Shown one piece after another: positions 42,967 to 52,504 of a stretch of 55,365 nt of DNA. Every line of letters begins with the position of its first letter. Positions within the stretch are counted from its first letter, which is position 1. This DNA comes from an uncultured Spirochaetaceae bacterium (GTDB lineage: Bacteria; Spirochaetota; Spirochaetia; Sphaerochaetales; Sphaerochaetaceae). The stretch is from positions 1-55,365 of the forward strand of contig CALXLB010000084.1 in assembly GCA_944389085.1 (NCBI GenBank), read 5' to 3'. The notes under the pieces were generated by a model, which was given only the letters and a program-made list of their open reading frames with translations, made no database searches and was not told the DNA's origin. Position numbers and translations under genes: made by a program.

Positions 42967-43637
42967 AGCATATAGAGTCCGATCAGAAGGACAACGATGC
43001 CTAGTACGATATTAAGTATCCTGCTTACTATCTGGAATGATGTCTTCTTTCCCAGCTTTCTGATAAGAGCTGGAGAAGAGCCAAGGACTACGGCAAGGGC
43101 TGTGCAGCCGATTGAATAGAGCAGCAGCAGGAATCCTCCTCTGAGGGCTTCTCCTTCTGTCGCTGCAATTGATAGGAGTGCTACAAGCACAGGGGTTGAG
43201 CATGGAGAGGAGAAAATTCCTCCAAGTATGCCTGTTGCTAATGCCCCGATATAACCGCGCTTTCTGTTGATTGACTGCAGGTATGTCGAAGGGATGAGAT
43301 TTATGATACCCCACATCTGCAGTGCCATGAGAATCATCAGCACGCCGAGAATCAGGTACCACCATCTTCCAGCATTCCCGATGAGCCTTCCCATCAGAGC
43401 TGCGGCGATGCCGAATGCAGTGAATGTCACAGCAGTCCCGAGCGCGTAGACAAGGGATAGGCGGAAAGCCTTTCCCGGAGAGGCTTCCTTCCCCACATAT
43501 CCCAATACAAGAGGAACCTGAGATAAAGCACATGGTGTGATTGATGTGATAAGCCCCGCTGCAAGAGCGATAATGGGAGAAAGCCAGGATGATGATGAAA
43601 GATCTGCAGAGAGTGTGTTGAGTATATTATCCAGCAT
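42951..43637 (-). CDS. CcdA-type thiol-disulfide transporter
   Basis: A 228-residue inner-membrane protein with six helices of the CcdA/DsbD-beta fold. The two redox cysteines lie in SITPCALSQVPL and IFSSPCSTPVLVA. It carries electrons from cytoplasmic thioredoxin to extracytoplasmic proteins. It overlaps the upstream membrane-anchored thioredoxin by 11 bp, so the two form a redox relay. No cytochrome c maturation genes are near. Confidence 0.92.
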   Translation of the reverse strand: MLDNILNTLSADLSSSSWLSPIIALAAGLITSITPCALSQVPLVLGYVGKEASPGKAFRLSLVYALGTAVTFTAFGIAAALMGRLIGNAGRWWYLILGVLMILMALQMWGIINLIPSTYLQSINRKRGYIGALATGILGGIFSSPCSTPVLVALLSIAATEGEALRGGFLLLLYSIGCTALAVVLGSSPALIRKLGKKTSFQIVSRILNIVLGIVVLLIGLYMLYLAF

Positions 43638-44169
43638 TCCTGATATCCTCTATCATTCTTTCCAGCTGCTCCCTTGTCAGTGCTCCTTCGTGGATTGTGA
43701 GAGCATGTTCTCCTGTATCCCTGTATGTATAGAGTATGTAGTTGATAGCACTGTCCTCCGGCGGGGTGAATGGTTTTCCTTCCGGCATGAAGACAGCTAT
43801 TGTCGGAGTCACGCGGATAGGGAAATAGGAGAATGCTTCTTCGTTCTTCTCCAGATCAAGATAGCGGATTTCGATATCATTGACGCTTCTGTGAAGCTCT
43901 GTGAGATCCGGAATCATCCTCAGGCATGGCTGGCACCAGCTTTCACCCATGACTATAATCATCGGCTTCTCATTTTCCTTTACCATCTGAGGTGTGAAGC
44001 CTTCCAGTTCTAGTTCATCCCTCTCTGACTGTGCATTGACAGCATTGCCATCGATTATGCTCTGTGTCTGGGACAGGCTTGTTCCTCCTGTCTTTTTTAT
44101 GACGAAAACAGCTGCAACGAGTATGATGACAAGCAGAATGACAATAGCTTGAACGACCTTCTTATTCAT
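43627..44169 (-). CDS. Membrane-anchored thioredoxin-like protein
   Basis: A 180-residue protein with one N-terminal helix (AIVILLVIILVAAVFVI) and an extracytoplasmic thioredoxin fold: IIVMGESWCQPCLRMIPDL with the CxxC active site, cis-proline in RVTPTIAVFMPEG. It probably receives electrons from CcdA. Upstream is GGGAGG (44205-44200 on the minus strand), separated from the ATG by 30 nt that contain a perfect hairpin. Confidence 0.9.
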   Translation of the reverse strand: MNKKVVQAIVILLVIILVAAVFVIKKTGGTSLSQTQSIIDGNAVNAQSERDELELEGFTPQMVKENEKPMIIVMGESWCQPCLRMIPDLTELHRSVNDIEIRYLDLEKNEEAFSYFPIRVTPTIAVFMPEGKPFTPPEDSAINYILYTYRDTGEHALTIHEGALTREQLERMIEDIRNAG

Positions 44170-44179
44170 AATCCAGCAG

Positions 44180-44196
44180 GCAAAGCCAGGCTTTGC
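44180..44196 (-). promoter_or_regulatory. Hairpin between Shine-Dalgarno and start of the thioredoxin-like gene
   Basis: GCAAAGC, 3-nt loop, GCTTTGC. When folded it would bring GGGAGG to about 13 nt from the ATG, close to a usable distance; unfolded it is 30 nt away. Confidence 0.45.
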
Positions 44197-44322
44197 TTTC
44201 CTCCCTTTTATGATGTAATGATTGTAACATTTGTCTCCGCTTTTGGTGAATATAATACAAATGGTGTGGAAATAATGTAAATAAGTATCGCTTATTTAAG
44301 CGTAATTATTTAAATTGTAAAA
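44197..44322. other. AT-rich intergenic region with overlapping inverted repeats
   Basis: AAATAAG/CTTATTT (44279-44297) and CGCTTA/TAAGCG (44289-44302) share bases and so are alternative hairpins or overlapping operator sites. No gene is visible. Confidence 0.35.
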
Positions 44323-44356
44323 AGATAGCCCCTAGGAATATTCCTGTGGGCTATCT
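44323..44356 (-). terminator. Strong intrinsic terminator of the iron ADH gene
   Basis: AGATAGCCC and GGGCTATCT are perfect 9-bp arms, with an inner palindrome GGAATATTCC. On the minus strand the stem is followed by TTTTTAC. Confidence 0.8.
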
Positions 44357-44373
44357 GTTAGTAAGGGGCGCTA

Positions 44374-45597
44374 TCAAGCGATGGTTGCGGTCTTCTTATG
44401 GCTTTCTGCCATAACCAGAAGGTAAAGATGTTCCAGTTCTTCCGCATCCATCAGTACTGGCACTGGATAAAGCGGGTTCGCTTCTTTGTCGGCATATGAT
44501 GCAAGAGAAGGTATATCCTCAGCTTTGATGCATTCCATCTTTGCAGGGATGTTCATGGCCCTTTCCATCTCTTTGATGGCAAGGATGAAGTTGGTGGCTT
44601 TCTCGTGTCTGTCTTTGCCTTTTATTCCTGCAGCCTCTGCGAGATCTGCAAGTTTTTTCTCAGCTGGTTTTCCATATTCTTCCAGAACATATGGAAGGAG
44701 GATCGCATTTGCCAGTCCATGAGGGACATTGTATCTGCCTCCCAGCGAATGAGCCACTGCATGTACATAACCGACATATGATACGGTAAATGCAGTTCCA
44801 GCAAGGAATGCAGCACGTAGCATCTTCCTTCTTGCTTCCATATCGTTGCCATTGCGGTAAGCACTCGTCAGTGAGGAGAAAATAAGGGAGACAGCTTCCA
44901 GTGCCGCACGTCTTGTCTCCTTTGTTGTCGAACCTCCGATGTATGCTTCAATGGCGTGTGTAAGCGCATCCAGCCCAGTTGAAGCTGTCAGTGATGGGGG
45001 CAGTGTTCTTGTCACTTCCGGATCGAGGACAGCATATCTGGGGATGAGCGGGAAGGAATTGATAGGATATTTATGTCTTGTCTTGCTATCGACAATGACT
45101 GAAGCAAGAGTTGTCTCGCTTCCTGTACCTGCAGTAGTAGGTATGGCTACCAGAAGAGGGATGTGCCGTCTGACACGGAGTATGCCTTCCATCTTTGCAA
45201 GAGGTTTCTTAGGATAGGCGATTCTTGCCCCTACTGCTTTTGCCGCATCGATTGAGGAGCCCCCGCCGAAACCGATGATAGCTTCTGATGAGGAGGAAAG
45301 ATAAAGCTTTCTGGCTTCTTCTACATTCTCTGTAGTGGGGTTTGCGACTGTGCCATCATAGACAGTGAGTATGATTCCTTCTTCTGCCATGATGTTTTCC
45401 AGATCCTTTGTTATCCCGCGTTCTCTGATACCTTTGTCTGTAACAAGAAGAACTCGAGTGATGCATTTCTTTCTGAAGAGTGCAGGAAGCTCCCTTACTC
45501 CGTTGAGTATCTCAGGTTTCCTGTATGGCAGAAAAGGAATAGCCAGATGGAAAGCCTTCTGGAAAATCCTGCAATATATTCTTCGTACTCTGTTCAT
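44374..45597 (-). CDS. Iron-containing alcohol dehydrogenase
   Basis: Group III NAD(P)-dependent dehydrogenase, 407 residues. The cofactor site is GFGGGSSIDAAKAVGA, then IPTTAGTGSETT. Metal ligands are Asp in TGLDALTHAIEAY and His residues in VHAVAHSLGGRYNVPHG. It likely reduces aldehydes during fermentation. The ribosome site is AAGGAATT. An inverted repeat overlaps its promoter. Confidence 0.93.
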   Translation of the reverse strand: MNRVRRIYCRIFQKAFHLAIPFLPYRKPEILNGVRELPALFRKKCITRVLLVTDKGIRERGITKDLENIMAEEGIILTVYDGTVANPTTENVEEARKLYLSSSSEAIIGFGGGSSIDAAKAVGARIAYPKKPLAKMEGILRVRRHIPLLVAIPTTAGTGSETTLASVIVDSKTRHKYPINSFPLIPRYAVLDPEVTRTLPPSLTASTGLDALTHAIEAYIGGSTTKETRRAALEAVSLIFSSLTSAYRNGNDMEARRKMLRAAFLAGTAFTVSYVGYVHAVAHSLGGRYNVPHGLANAILLPYVLEEYGKPAEKKLADLAEAAGIKGKDRHEKATNFILAIKEMERAMNIPAKMECIKAEDIPSLASYADKEANPLYPVPVLMDAEELEHLYLLVMAESHKKTATIA

Positions 45598-45620
45598 AAT
45601 TCCTTCCTCAATTTAGTTAA

Positions 45621-45647
45621 CACTTTGCAGTTAAAGTGTCAATAATA
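45621..45647 (-). promoter_or_regulatory. Promoter with embedded inverted repeat upstream of iron ADH
   Basis: On the minus strand TTGACA is a perfect -35. The 17-bp spacer contains most of the inverted repeat ACACTTT/AAAGTGT (45621-45627, 45634-45640), the usual arrangement for a repressor operator. The -10 that follows (TAACTA) is weak. The repeat does not match the usual Rex box. Confidence 0.45.
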
Positions 45648-45757
45648 ACAAGTATTAAAAATGTGTAATAATAAAAGCAGTGGGTATTGGTTAGCGGCCG
45701 TATTTGATTTCAGAGTAATATGATTGTTTTTTTAATCTGAATATTTATGTGTAATAT

Positions 45758-46162
45758 TCAATCCGTAATCGGAAATATTATTTCGATTATATTGTTGATA
45801 TTGATTCTGCAATCTGAAGTTATCAGTTCATTCTGTTCCTGGTCGATTCCTGTCACTGTGCAGGCTTCTGAGGAATATCGGCCTCCATCTTTTGTCTTAT
45901 CACTGATAAAGTATGTGATTTCTGCTTTTGCGGGGAGAGTGTGGAGCATATTCTGTAAAGTAATGTCGAGTTCCGTTTTTCTATCTTCATCCAATATGAT
46001 ACGGCGTTCTGTTTCCCTGCCGCTTTCCTTGATAGCTTCTCCGTATCCTGTAAGAGCTGCAAAAGGGGAGAACTGGGCAGCTCTCATGCTCAAAGCCATT
46101 GGAGGGTGTGTCTTGCTCGTATGGTGAGGAAGATTGATGATATCTTCATAGGGATTCTTCAT
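45758..46162 (-). CDS. YolD-like protein
   Basis: A 134-residue protein of the YolD-like group that accompanies Y-family polymerases. The signature region is HHTSKTHPPMALSMRAAQFS, then PFAALTGYGEAIKE and RRIILDEDRKTEL. The start overlaps the polymerase stop (ATGA), so it is the last gene of the module. It is thought to assist or regulate the polymerase; no enzymatic motif is seen. Confidence 0.85.
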   Translation of the reverse strand: MKNPYEDIINLPHHTSKTHPPMALSMRAAQFSPFAALTGYGEAIKESGRETERRIILDEDRKTELDITLQNMLHTLPAKAEITYFISDKTKDGGRYSSEACTVTGIDQEQNELITSDCRININNIIEIIFPITD

Positions 46163-47610
46163 GCCTTATGTCCTCCTATCTGCTCATTGCGTTCCCTTCC
46201 TGTTGCTCCTTCTTCAAAGTTAGTTCCTCTGAGAATTGAATTGCGTCCATATTTCTTTTTTATTACAAGTGCAGCATCCTGTAGCTTGCGTTCCTTTTCC
46301 TTCATCTCCTCCTTTTTTTCGTCCAGGCAGGCAAAGAGATCCTGTTCCTTCCACCCATTCATGCTTTCTGCTTTGATGGCTGTAAGCTGAAGTCTTCTGA
46401 TAAGAAGAGACTGATTTACTGATGTGTCGAAGAGATGGCTTACCGCATCCATGAATTCCTTTGCCGAAGATGTGGAGCAGGGAAAACGGTATGATGCATG
46501 TGTGCTTTTAGGAACGGTACGTCCATAGTGGTCGGTCTTTGTCTTGCCTTTGTACTGATAATCGATGTTTTCTGCATCATATCCGACGTCCAGTACAAGT
46601 TCTGGAGTTACAAGATGCTTCTCGACCAGATCGAAGCTCAGTGCATCTGCCATTTCCCTGGCTACGAGTTTTGCTTTCGGGAATGTGTATGCACACTGTA
46701 ATATCTGTCCAGATCCTATGCTCGTATACTCTGGCTTGTACGATTTTATCGCTTTCATCGTACATGGTTCCCATCCCCATGCATGATCGATGAGAAGTTC
46801 TGCATTGACTCCGAATAATCTGTAAAGAAGCTCTTCATTTCTCAGCGAGCATCTTGCAATGTCTCCCATTGTGAATATCCTGTGCTCTTCAAGTTTTCTG
46901 GCGTATCCGTTGCCGACTCTCCAGAAATCTGTGAGAGGACGGTGTGTCCAGAGTTCTCTTCTGTAGCTCATTTCATCCAGTTCGGCGATTCTTACACCAT
47001 TTTCATCGGCATTTACATGTTTTGCCTTTATATCCATTGCAACTTTTGCAAGATACAGATTCGTACCGATTCCTGCAGTTGCTGTGATGCCTGTTTCCCG
47101 GAAAACGTCATTGATAAGAGAAGCTGCAAGCTCCTTTGCACTCATATTATAGAGCGCAAGATAGTCTGTCACATCCATGAAGACTTCATCGATTGAGTAG
47201 ACATGGATGTCTTCTGCCGCAATGCGCCGGAGATATATCTTATAGATTTCTGTACTGCACTCTATGTATCTTGCCATGCGTGGTTTCGCAATCACAAAGT
47301 CCAGTGCTATGTCAGGAACAGAGAAAAACTCAGCTGAGCTTATTGTCTTATTCTTCAGCATCCTTCCTGTTTCCCTCACGCGCTTTGCATTGATGCTTCC
47401 TTTTTTTGCCTTGACTTCAAAAAGGCGGCAGCGGCCAGGTATTCCGAAGGCTTTCAATGAAGGAGATACTGCAAGACAGATGGTTTTATCTGTGCGGCTT
47501 TCATCTGCGACAGCGAGAAATGTGTCCATGGGATCCAGGCCTCTGTCACGGCATTCGACAGATGCATAGAAGGATTTGAGGTCTATCGCGATGTAAGTTC
47601 TTTCCCTCAT
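46159..47610 (-). CDS. Y-family DNA polymerase (UmuC/DinB type)
   Basis: Translesion polymerase of 483 residues, closest in style to UvrX/UmuC-like forms that travel with YolD. Catalytic motifs are YIAIDLKSFYASVECRDRGL (first Asp), IHVYSIDEVFMDVTDY (Asp-Glu pair), TATAGIGTNLYLAKVAMDI and a little-finger domain. The C-terminal tail is basic and lacks a clear clamp motif. It overlaps the STAND gene stop by 4 bp (ATGA), and TGC-TATATT ends 6 nt before its ATG, so it may also be expressed on its own. Confidence 0.93.
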   Translation of the reverse strand: MRERTYIAIDLKSFYASVECRDRGLDPMDTFLAVADESRTDKTICLAVSPSLKAFGIPGRCRLFEVKAKKGSINAKRVRETGRMLKNKTISSAEFFSVPDIALDFVIAKPRMARYIECSTEIYKIYLRRIAAEDIHVYSIDEVFMDVTDYLALYNMSAKELAASLINDVFRETGITATAGIGTNLYLAKVAMDIKAKHVNADENGVRIAELDEMSYRRELWTHRPLTDFWRVGNGYARKLEEHRIFTMGDIARCSLRNEELLYRLFGVNAELLIDHAWGWEPCTMKAIKSYKPEYTSIGSGQILQCAYTFPKAKLVAREMADALSFDLVEKHLVTPELVLDVGYDAENIDYQYKGKTKTDHYGRTVPKSTHASYRFPCSTSSAKEFMDAVSHLFDTSVNQSLLIRRLQLTAIKAESMNGWKEQDLFACLDEKKEEMKEKERKLQDAALVIKKKYGRNSILRGTNFEEGATGRERNEQIGGHKA

Positions 47611-50120
47611 GTTTGTAATATAGCAGGATTTTCGTTTTTCAGAGCTTCTGTCTCACGTAAAATTTCCTGGACGATTTCTTTCATTTCATTGTCTGGAGAA
47701 ATATCTGCAAGATACTCTTGCAGTGTTCCCAATGCTTTGCTGTATTCATTAAGCATTAAGTAATCATCCTTGATCTTCAGTACAGTCAGCAGTGTATCTT
47801 CATGGTTCATTCCCAGGACCCTCGTTCTGTGATTTCTGCATTCCAGATGAAGCTCCAGAGCCTTTTCGGGGTCTCCGATTGTATTGTACTGGTCTCCCAG
47901 ATTGCAGAGTGTATCAAGTGTGTCCGGATGCATGAGGCCGAAGATTCTTATCTTCCGGTCAAGCACATATCTTGTGATTCTGATTCCTGTGATTTTTGGG
48001 CTGCTGTCATTTCCTATTTTCATATATCCGGCAGCTTTCTGTGCATATTCATGGCAGATAAAGTCATCAGACTCTGTAAGATAGCTTCCTATATTAGCCA
48101 GTGCAGTCAATGTATTTCTGTGGTCAGGGCCAAGTATTGCTTCGCTTTCTGTAAAACATTGCCATTCTGCCTGCAATGCCATGCTGTAATTGTTCAGGCG
48201 CTGATAGTCTGTCGCTGTTGCATTGACCAGCTGCAGATAAATAATGCTGTCCGGATATTTCTTTTTTGCAATCTCAAGGCAGGTTGTATCAATCTGCAGT
48301 GCTTTTTCATAGTCTTCCAGTCTGAAATATGCAGTGGAAAGGTTAATTGACACCTGCAGATACTCTTTGCTTTCTTTATCTTCAATTGCATTCAGCGTCT
48401 CGGTATCCAATGCAATAGCCTCTTCATATTTACTGTTTTCTGTAAGACACTTTGCTTTTATGTATCTGCAGAATATCTCTTCCGGTTCTGCCTGTATGTC
48501 TTCGCATTTTGCCAGAGCTTTTTCTGTGTTCCCTTTTTCAAGCAGGAAGCAGGCTCTGAGAGCACTTATTTCATTTTCCAGCCTTTCATCTGTTTTTATA
48601 TTCTCCAGCAGCGATATAAGTTTTCCTGCCTCATTAAGGCGATGGCTGGAGATGAGGCCCTCAGTTCTTCTGATAGCCTTCTTCAATCTTTCTCCTATGT
48701 AATTGTATTCTGCAAGCAGTGTGACGATATCGATGAAGAGGCTCTGCGTGAAATCGTTCTGCATATCTGCATCAAGGAGTGAGGCGACAGCTTCGAGCAT
48801 TTCATCTTTGCTGAAAAGCCATTGATTTTCAGGCAGTACTGGACAGCCCTCCACGATGCTGTATTTCTCCAGGCTTTGATTGTAATAAACACTTTCTGAG
48901 TTTATTGCAGCTATGTATATGCTGTCATTCCACTGATCTTTTCTGGTCAGAGGTCCGATCAGGGTTTCATTCCAGCCATGGCTGAAGAAGGAAAGCGTTG
49001 AAAGAAGAGTGCTTTCCCTTCCGTTTGCCTCCTTTTTTCTGTCCAGAAAGGAAGGCTGGGTTATCAGCAGGTTTCTTTCAGTCAGACTGAGCCTCGCATA
49101 ATTCTTTCTGTAATGTTCCAGCGCATCAGGCATACCATGGCTTTTGTTTATGATGGCTTTTCGTATCTGGCTTTCCTTTATGCCGGCTTCTTTCAGGAAA
49201 TAATCGATTTCATGGGATATCAGGGGCTTTAGTTCATGCATGTCAGGTTCCCAGAATTCAATTTCCTTCTTCCCGCTTTCCCCTCGTTCCGATAATACCC
49301 ATACAAGTCCTGGTATTCTGCAGAAAAGGCCATTTTCACTATCTGTGAACAGCTCCAGAATGGTTCTGTCATCTTCGCGGAGGACTGAAGCTGTTTCGCA
49401 TGTGTCCAGGAAGATGGCTGTCTGCTTCTTGTTTGATTCGAGGTTCTTCTGCATATCATAGATGAAGAAAAGAGCTATATCCCTCTCCAGATCCTTTGCA
49501 TCTGAACCGGTGATGAATTTTATCAGTGCTCTGTCCTGCTTTCTTCGGAATCTGGATAGCACTTCCTGGATTATATTTATATTGAAATTCTTCTCCAGTA
49601 TCGAAAGTGCATCCAGCCCGAGATCCGAGATGTTCTGGGCAATTGCTTTGGCAATCAGTACAGCAGTACTTGCTTTCGGACCATCAGAAAGGATATCTGT
49701 CAGATCCCTGGTTTTGAAGGTCTCATTTTCTGTCTTTCTGAAAATCTGATAAGAAGCATAGTCTGTGATGGGGAATGAGAATCTGCAGTTTTTCTGTAGC
49801 TGTTTTTTCAGATTCAATATGACGTCGATTGATGTTCCCGTGAAATTCCGGAAATCGAGGAATGCATAATTAAGCGAGTCTTTCCTGCTGTCAATCAGCT
49901 TTTTCAGGAGTGTGCTTTTCCCGATTCCTTTGCCCCCTGTATACAGGAGGACATGATAGTAACGGTTGTTGATTCTTTCTTTGGAAATGAGGGTGCATTG
50001 GTTATTGAATGCCTCAATCTCCTTTTTCCGTCCTACAAAGATTTCCTTCTCTTTCTGGTTTTCTGAGAGGAGGGAAAGCAAGCTGCTGATTCCTGTTCTG
50101 TCTTCATCGACTTTCTTCAT
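47607..50120 (-). CDS. STAND-type ATPase with C-terminal TPR repeats
   Basis: An 837-residue signalling ATPase. Walker A is GGKGIGKST (62-70), Walker B is TAIFLDTCE (D239), sensor-like VWVLSERGE follows, and a helical winged region extends to about 490. TPR units of the kinesin-light-chain style occupy about 500-800 (LGPDHRNTLTALANIGSYL, HPDTLDTLCNLGDQYNTIGD). Unlike Avs-type defence proteins, no nuclease, protease or TIR domain precedes the ATPase: only about 28 residues lie before VGRKKEI. The TPR array would be the sensor. It overlaps the helicase by 17 bp and the polymerase by 4 bp. TATAAT ends 7 nt before its ATG. Confidence 0.82.
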   Translation of the reverse strand: MKKVDEDRTGISSLLSLLSENQKEKEIFVGRKKEIEAFNNQCTLISKERINNRYYHVLLYTGGKGIGKSTLLKKLIDSRKDSLNYAFLDFRNFTGTSIDVILNLKKQLQKNCRFSFPITDYASYQIFRKTENETFKTRDLTDILSDGPKASTAVLIAKAIAQNISDLGLDALSILEKNFNINIIQEVLSRFRRKQDRALIKFITGSDAKDLERDIALFFIYDMQKNLESNKKQTAIFLDTCETASVLREDDRTILELFTDSENGLFCRIPGLVWVLSERGESGKKEIEFWEPDMHELKPLISHEIDYFLKEAGIKESQIRKAIINKSHGMPDALEHYRKNYARLSLTERNLLITQPSFLDRKKEANGRESTLLSTLSFFSHGWNETLIGPLTRKDQWNDSIYIAAINSESVYYNQSLEKYSIVEGCPVLPENQWLFSKDEMLEAVASLLDADMQNDFTQSLFIDIVTLLAEYNYIGERLKKAIRRTEGLISSHRLNEAGKLISLLENIKTDERLENEISALRACFLLEKGNTEKALAKCEDIQAEPEEIFCRYIKAKCLTENSKYEEAIALDTETLNAIEDKESKEYLQVSINLSTAYFRLEDYEKALQIDTTCLEIAKKKYPDSIIYLQLVNATATDYQRLNNYSMALQAEWQCFTESEAILGPDHRNTLTALANIGSYLTESDDFICHEYAQKAAGYMKIGNDSSPKITGIRITRYVLDRKIRIFGLMHPDTLDTLCNLGDQYNTIGDPEKALELHLECRNHRTRVLGMNHEDTLLTVLKIKDDYLMLNEYSKALGTLQEYLADISPDNEMKEIVQEILRETEALKNENPAILQT

Positions 50121-52494
50121 CTTCCTGATTATACATCATTGTGTTTTTTTGAGAATGAGAAGACTCGGCCTTGAATGCATTGAGAAACCTCTCTGCATCT
50201 GGGAAGATTACACAGCCGTATGTAGTACCTTCCTTGATAGCATGCTCTGAATGGAAGAGTCCGTAGACAGCCATAGATCTTTCCTTATCAGATAGTGTAG
50301 TGAAAGGTATTTCAGGAAGTTTCCTATTCATCTCCTTTTTACCGACGAAGCTGTACCATTTTGCATGGGGACGGAAAGCTCCTTTCTGGAAGACTACGGT
50401 TAGTTTGATCTTATTTTCCTTGGTAGCGCTGAGGATTTTATCACTGAAAGCTGTTTCCTCCACGTCTGTCTTCCATTCCATTGTTGACATGTAGTAGGTG
50501 AGACTTATTCCGCCTCTTTCGATTTTCTCCCTGATAGAATGCCTCATTGCCCAGGCTGTGACCATATCGCTGTCTTTCCTTCTCAGATTTCTGCTGAAGC
50601 CTGGACATGCTATTGATAATTTATCTTTGAGGAAGACAGAAGAATAGTGGAGTATCTCAGTGAGGGCTTTTCTCTTCTTGCGTTCTGTCTGCAATGAGTT
50701 CTGGGAACATGCATCCAGCAGTGTTTTCAGGACAGGTTCTTTTTCGTCTGTATTGTAAGGTCTTGCAACAAGGTCTTCCCAGTGCGGGAATGCAGAGGCT
50801 GTTTCAGCAAGCTTTTTTCCATTTTCAAGTTTTCCCGCTTCTTTCTCTATTCTCTTCATCTTTTCAGAGGCGTTTATAAGTCTCCAGATGAGTTTTGCCC
50901 CATCCGGGCTTTCGTTGTATTTCCATCTGCATTTCTGATCATTCCCGAACCCTGTGATGTCACCGATGAGGATGAATTTGAATTTTGTTCTGGATACAGC
51001 TACATTGATGAGACGGTTCATATCCGCAATGCGTTTCTTTCTCTTTTCCTTATTCATCTCCAGGCCTGCAGAGAATAAGGAACCTGGTGCCAATGGAAAA
51101 GAATCTGTGAGGTCGAAGATTATTATATCTCTTGCCTGTCCTTGGAAGCGATGTATTGTATCGGCTACAATGCCTTGCCCCTTATAGTTAAGAGCTTTCA
51201 GCAGGGTATTTAACAGTTCAGCTTCGGCGTTGTACGGTGTGATGATGCCTACACTCAGTCCTGCGATATCATTCCATAATATGGCTGTCACGACGGAAAG
51301 CAGGGCATTCATGAATGACATTCTGGAACCATTTGCGCTTTTTGTAGTTGCCAGGCTGAACTGCGAGGTGTCAAGTGCATTCATCCCGGCAGGAAAGACT
51401 TTCATCAGTCTTGTATATGCCTTCCTTTTTTTCTCATCTCTGATTTCCCTGATGAAAGGTTTTTCGTATTCTGTTTTCAATGTCGCGTTATAGAATTCCT
51501 TGCTGATGAAAGCTGCAATATCTTCAGGCATTCTATGCTGTACGCTGAGATATCTGACGATTCCTTGAGTCTGGGCAGGAAGCTTATCCATCTCGAGAAT
51601 GTCATAGATTGAACGTTCGATGATATTTTCACTGTTTTCTATTGCTGTAAGCTGCCTGGGGTCACCAGCGATGACCATCTTTTCTCCAAGCAGGCTCAGC
51701 ATGATTAGCTCCGGAGTATTTACAGTCCCTGCTTCATCGATAAGCACTGATCTAAATGGCCCTAGCTCTATTTCGAAACGTTCAAAATCCATTGCTATCT
51801 GTGCGATTGTTGTAACTATGATCTTGTGTTTATTCCTGCCCTCATTATCTTCTTGTGTTTCTTTCCTGTGTTTATTATCTTTTCCAATCTTTATTACCGG
51901 TACATTTCTGTCTTTCTGCTTTATGAGTCTGTAAATGTTGTTTGCCGCATGGTTTGTTGTAGCCACAGCAAGTGTTCTGTCATCATTCTCAAGGGCAATC
52001 CTGACCAGTTCTGTTGTCTTGCCAGTTCCTGGAGGGCCCCATATGAAGCTAAGTGCATCGCTTTGGGTACTGAGCATTGCTTCATGCTTTGCACTCAGCA
52101 CATCCAGCAGTATTTCTTTGCACTTTGTGTCCTTTCCTCTGTATTTCAGAAGGATTTCATTTATATTCCTGAAGAATGCGGAGGATAGGGGGATAATATA
52201 GACAGAAGAGGCATTCTGGATTTCTTTCCTGGCTTGATGGGACATTTCCAGAGTGACAGATCCTGTTCTGGGATTCACCTTTGTGACTGATGCGGGATAA
52301 TACTTATCCTCATGCATGAGGAAACATTGGGTGTTATTCTCTGCTGCATCATGCCACGCGGCGATATCCTTCAGTTCTCTGGCTTTGAAGGAATTTCCGG
52401 CTTTATCCAGAAGCAGGGGAGGGCAGACTGTGCTGTTCTCCCCGAGTTTGTCCAGCCAGAACTGATATATCTCTTCTCTCTCTTTTTTGTCCAT
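50104..52494 (-). CDS. UPF1-like superfamily 1 helicase
   Basis: A 796-residue helicase of the AAA_11/AAA_12 type. Motif I is GPPGTGKT (153-160), Ia is TTNHAANN, II is LIDEAGTV (DEAG 253-256), III is AGDPRQL, and motifs V and VI are DTIHRFQGQARD and NVAVSRTK. The N-terminal part (1-~110) resembles the RNA/DNA-binding leader of this group. About 230 C-terminal residues match nothing I know. They contain PHAKWYSFVG, which resembles half a phospholipase-D motif but lacks its Asp. TGC-TAAAAT ends 7 nt before the ATG, inside the end of the Lon-like gene. Confidence 0.85.
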   Translation of the reverse strand: MDKKEREEIYQFWLDKLGENSTVCPPLLLDKAGNSFKARELKDIAAWHDAAENNTQCFLMHEDKYYPASVTKVNPRTGSVTLEMSHQARKEIQNASSVYIIPLSSAFFRNINEILLKYRGKDTKCKEILLDVLSAKHEAMLSTQSDALSFIWGPPGTGKTTELVRIALENDDRTLAVATTNHAANNIYRLIKQKDRNVPVIKIGKDNKHRKETQEDNEGRNKHKIIVTTIAQIAMDFERFEIELGPFRSVLIDEAGTVNTPELIMLSLLGEKMVIAGDPRQLTAIENSENIIERSIYDILEMDKLPAQTQGIVRYLSVQHRMPEDIAAFISKEFYNATLKTEYEKPFIREIRDEKKRKAYTRLMKVFPAGMNALDTSQFSLATTKSANGSRMSFMNALLSVVTAILWNDIAGLSVGIITPYNAEAELLNTLLKALNYKGQGIVADTIHRFQGQARDIIIFDLTDSFPLAPGSLFSAGLEMNKEKRKKRIADMNRLINVAVSRTKFKFILIGDITGFGNDQKCRWKYNESPDGAKLIWRLINASEKMKRIEKEAGKLENGKKLAETASAFPHWEDLVARPYNTDEKEPVLKTLLDACSQNSLQTERKKRKALTEILHYSSVFLKDKLSIACPGFSRNLRRKDSDMVTAWAMRHSIREKIERGGISLTYYMSTMEWKTDVEETAFSDKILSATKENKIKLTVVFQKGAFRPHAKWYSFVGKKEMNRKLPEIPFTTLSDKERSMAVYGLFHSEHAIKEGTTYGCVIFPDAERFLNAFKAESSHSQKNTMMYNQEDEESR

Positions 52495-52504
52495 TTAATT
52501 CATT

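Noticed and set aside
44279..44356. CRISPR-like or repeat array
   Set aside because: The palindromes are single hairpins of different sequence; no regularly spaced repeats occur anywhere in the window.
50300..50360. Phospholipase-D nuclease domain at the helicase C terminus, which would suggest a Mokosh-like system
   Set aside because: PHAKWYSF supplies H and K, but the downstream Asp and the GSxN part are missing, and no second HKD motif is seen.
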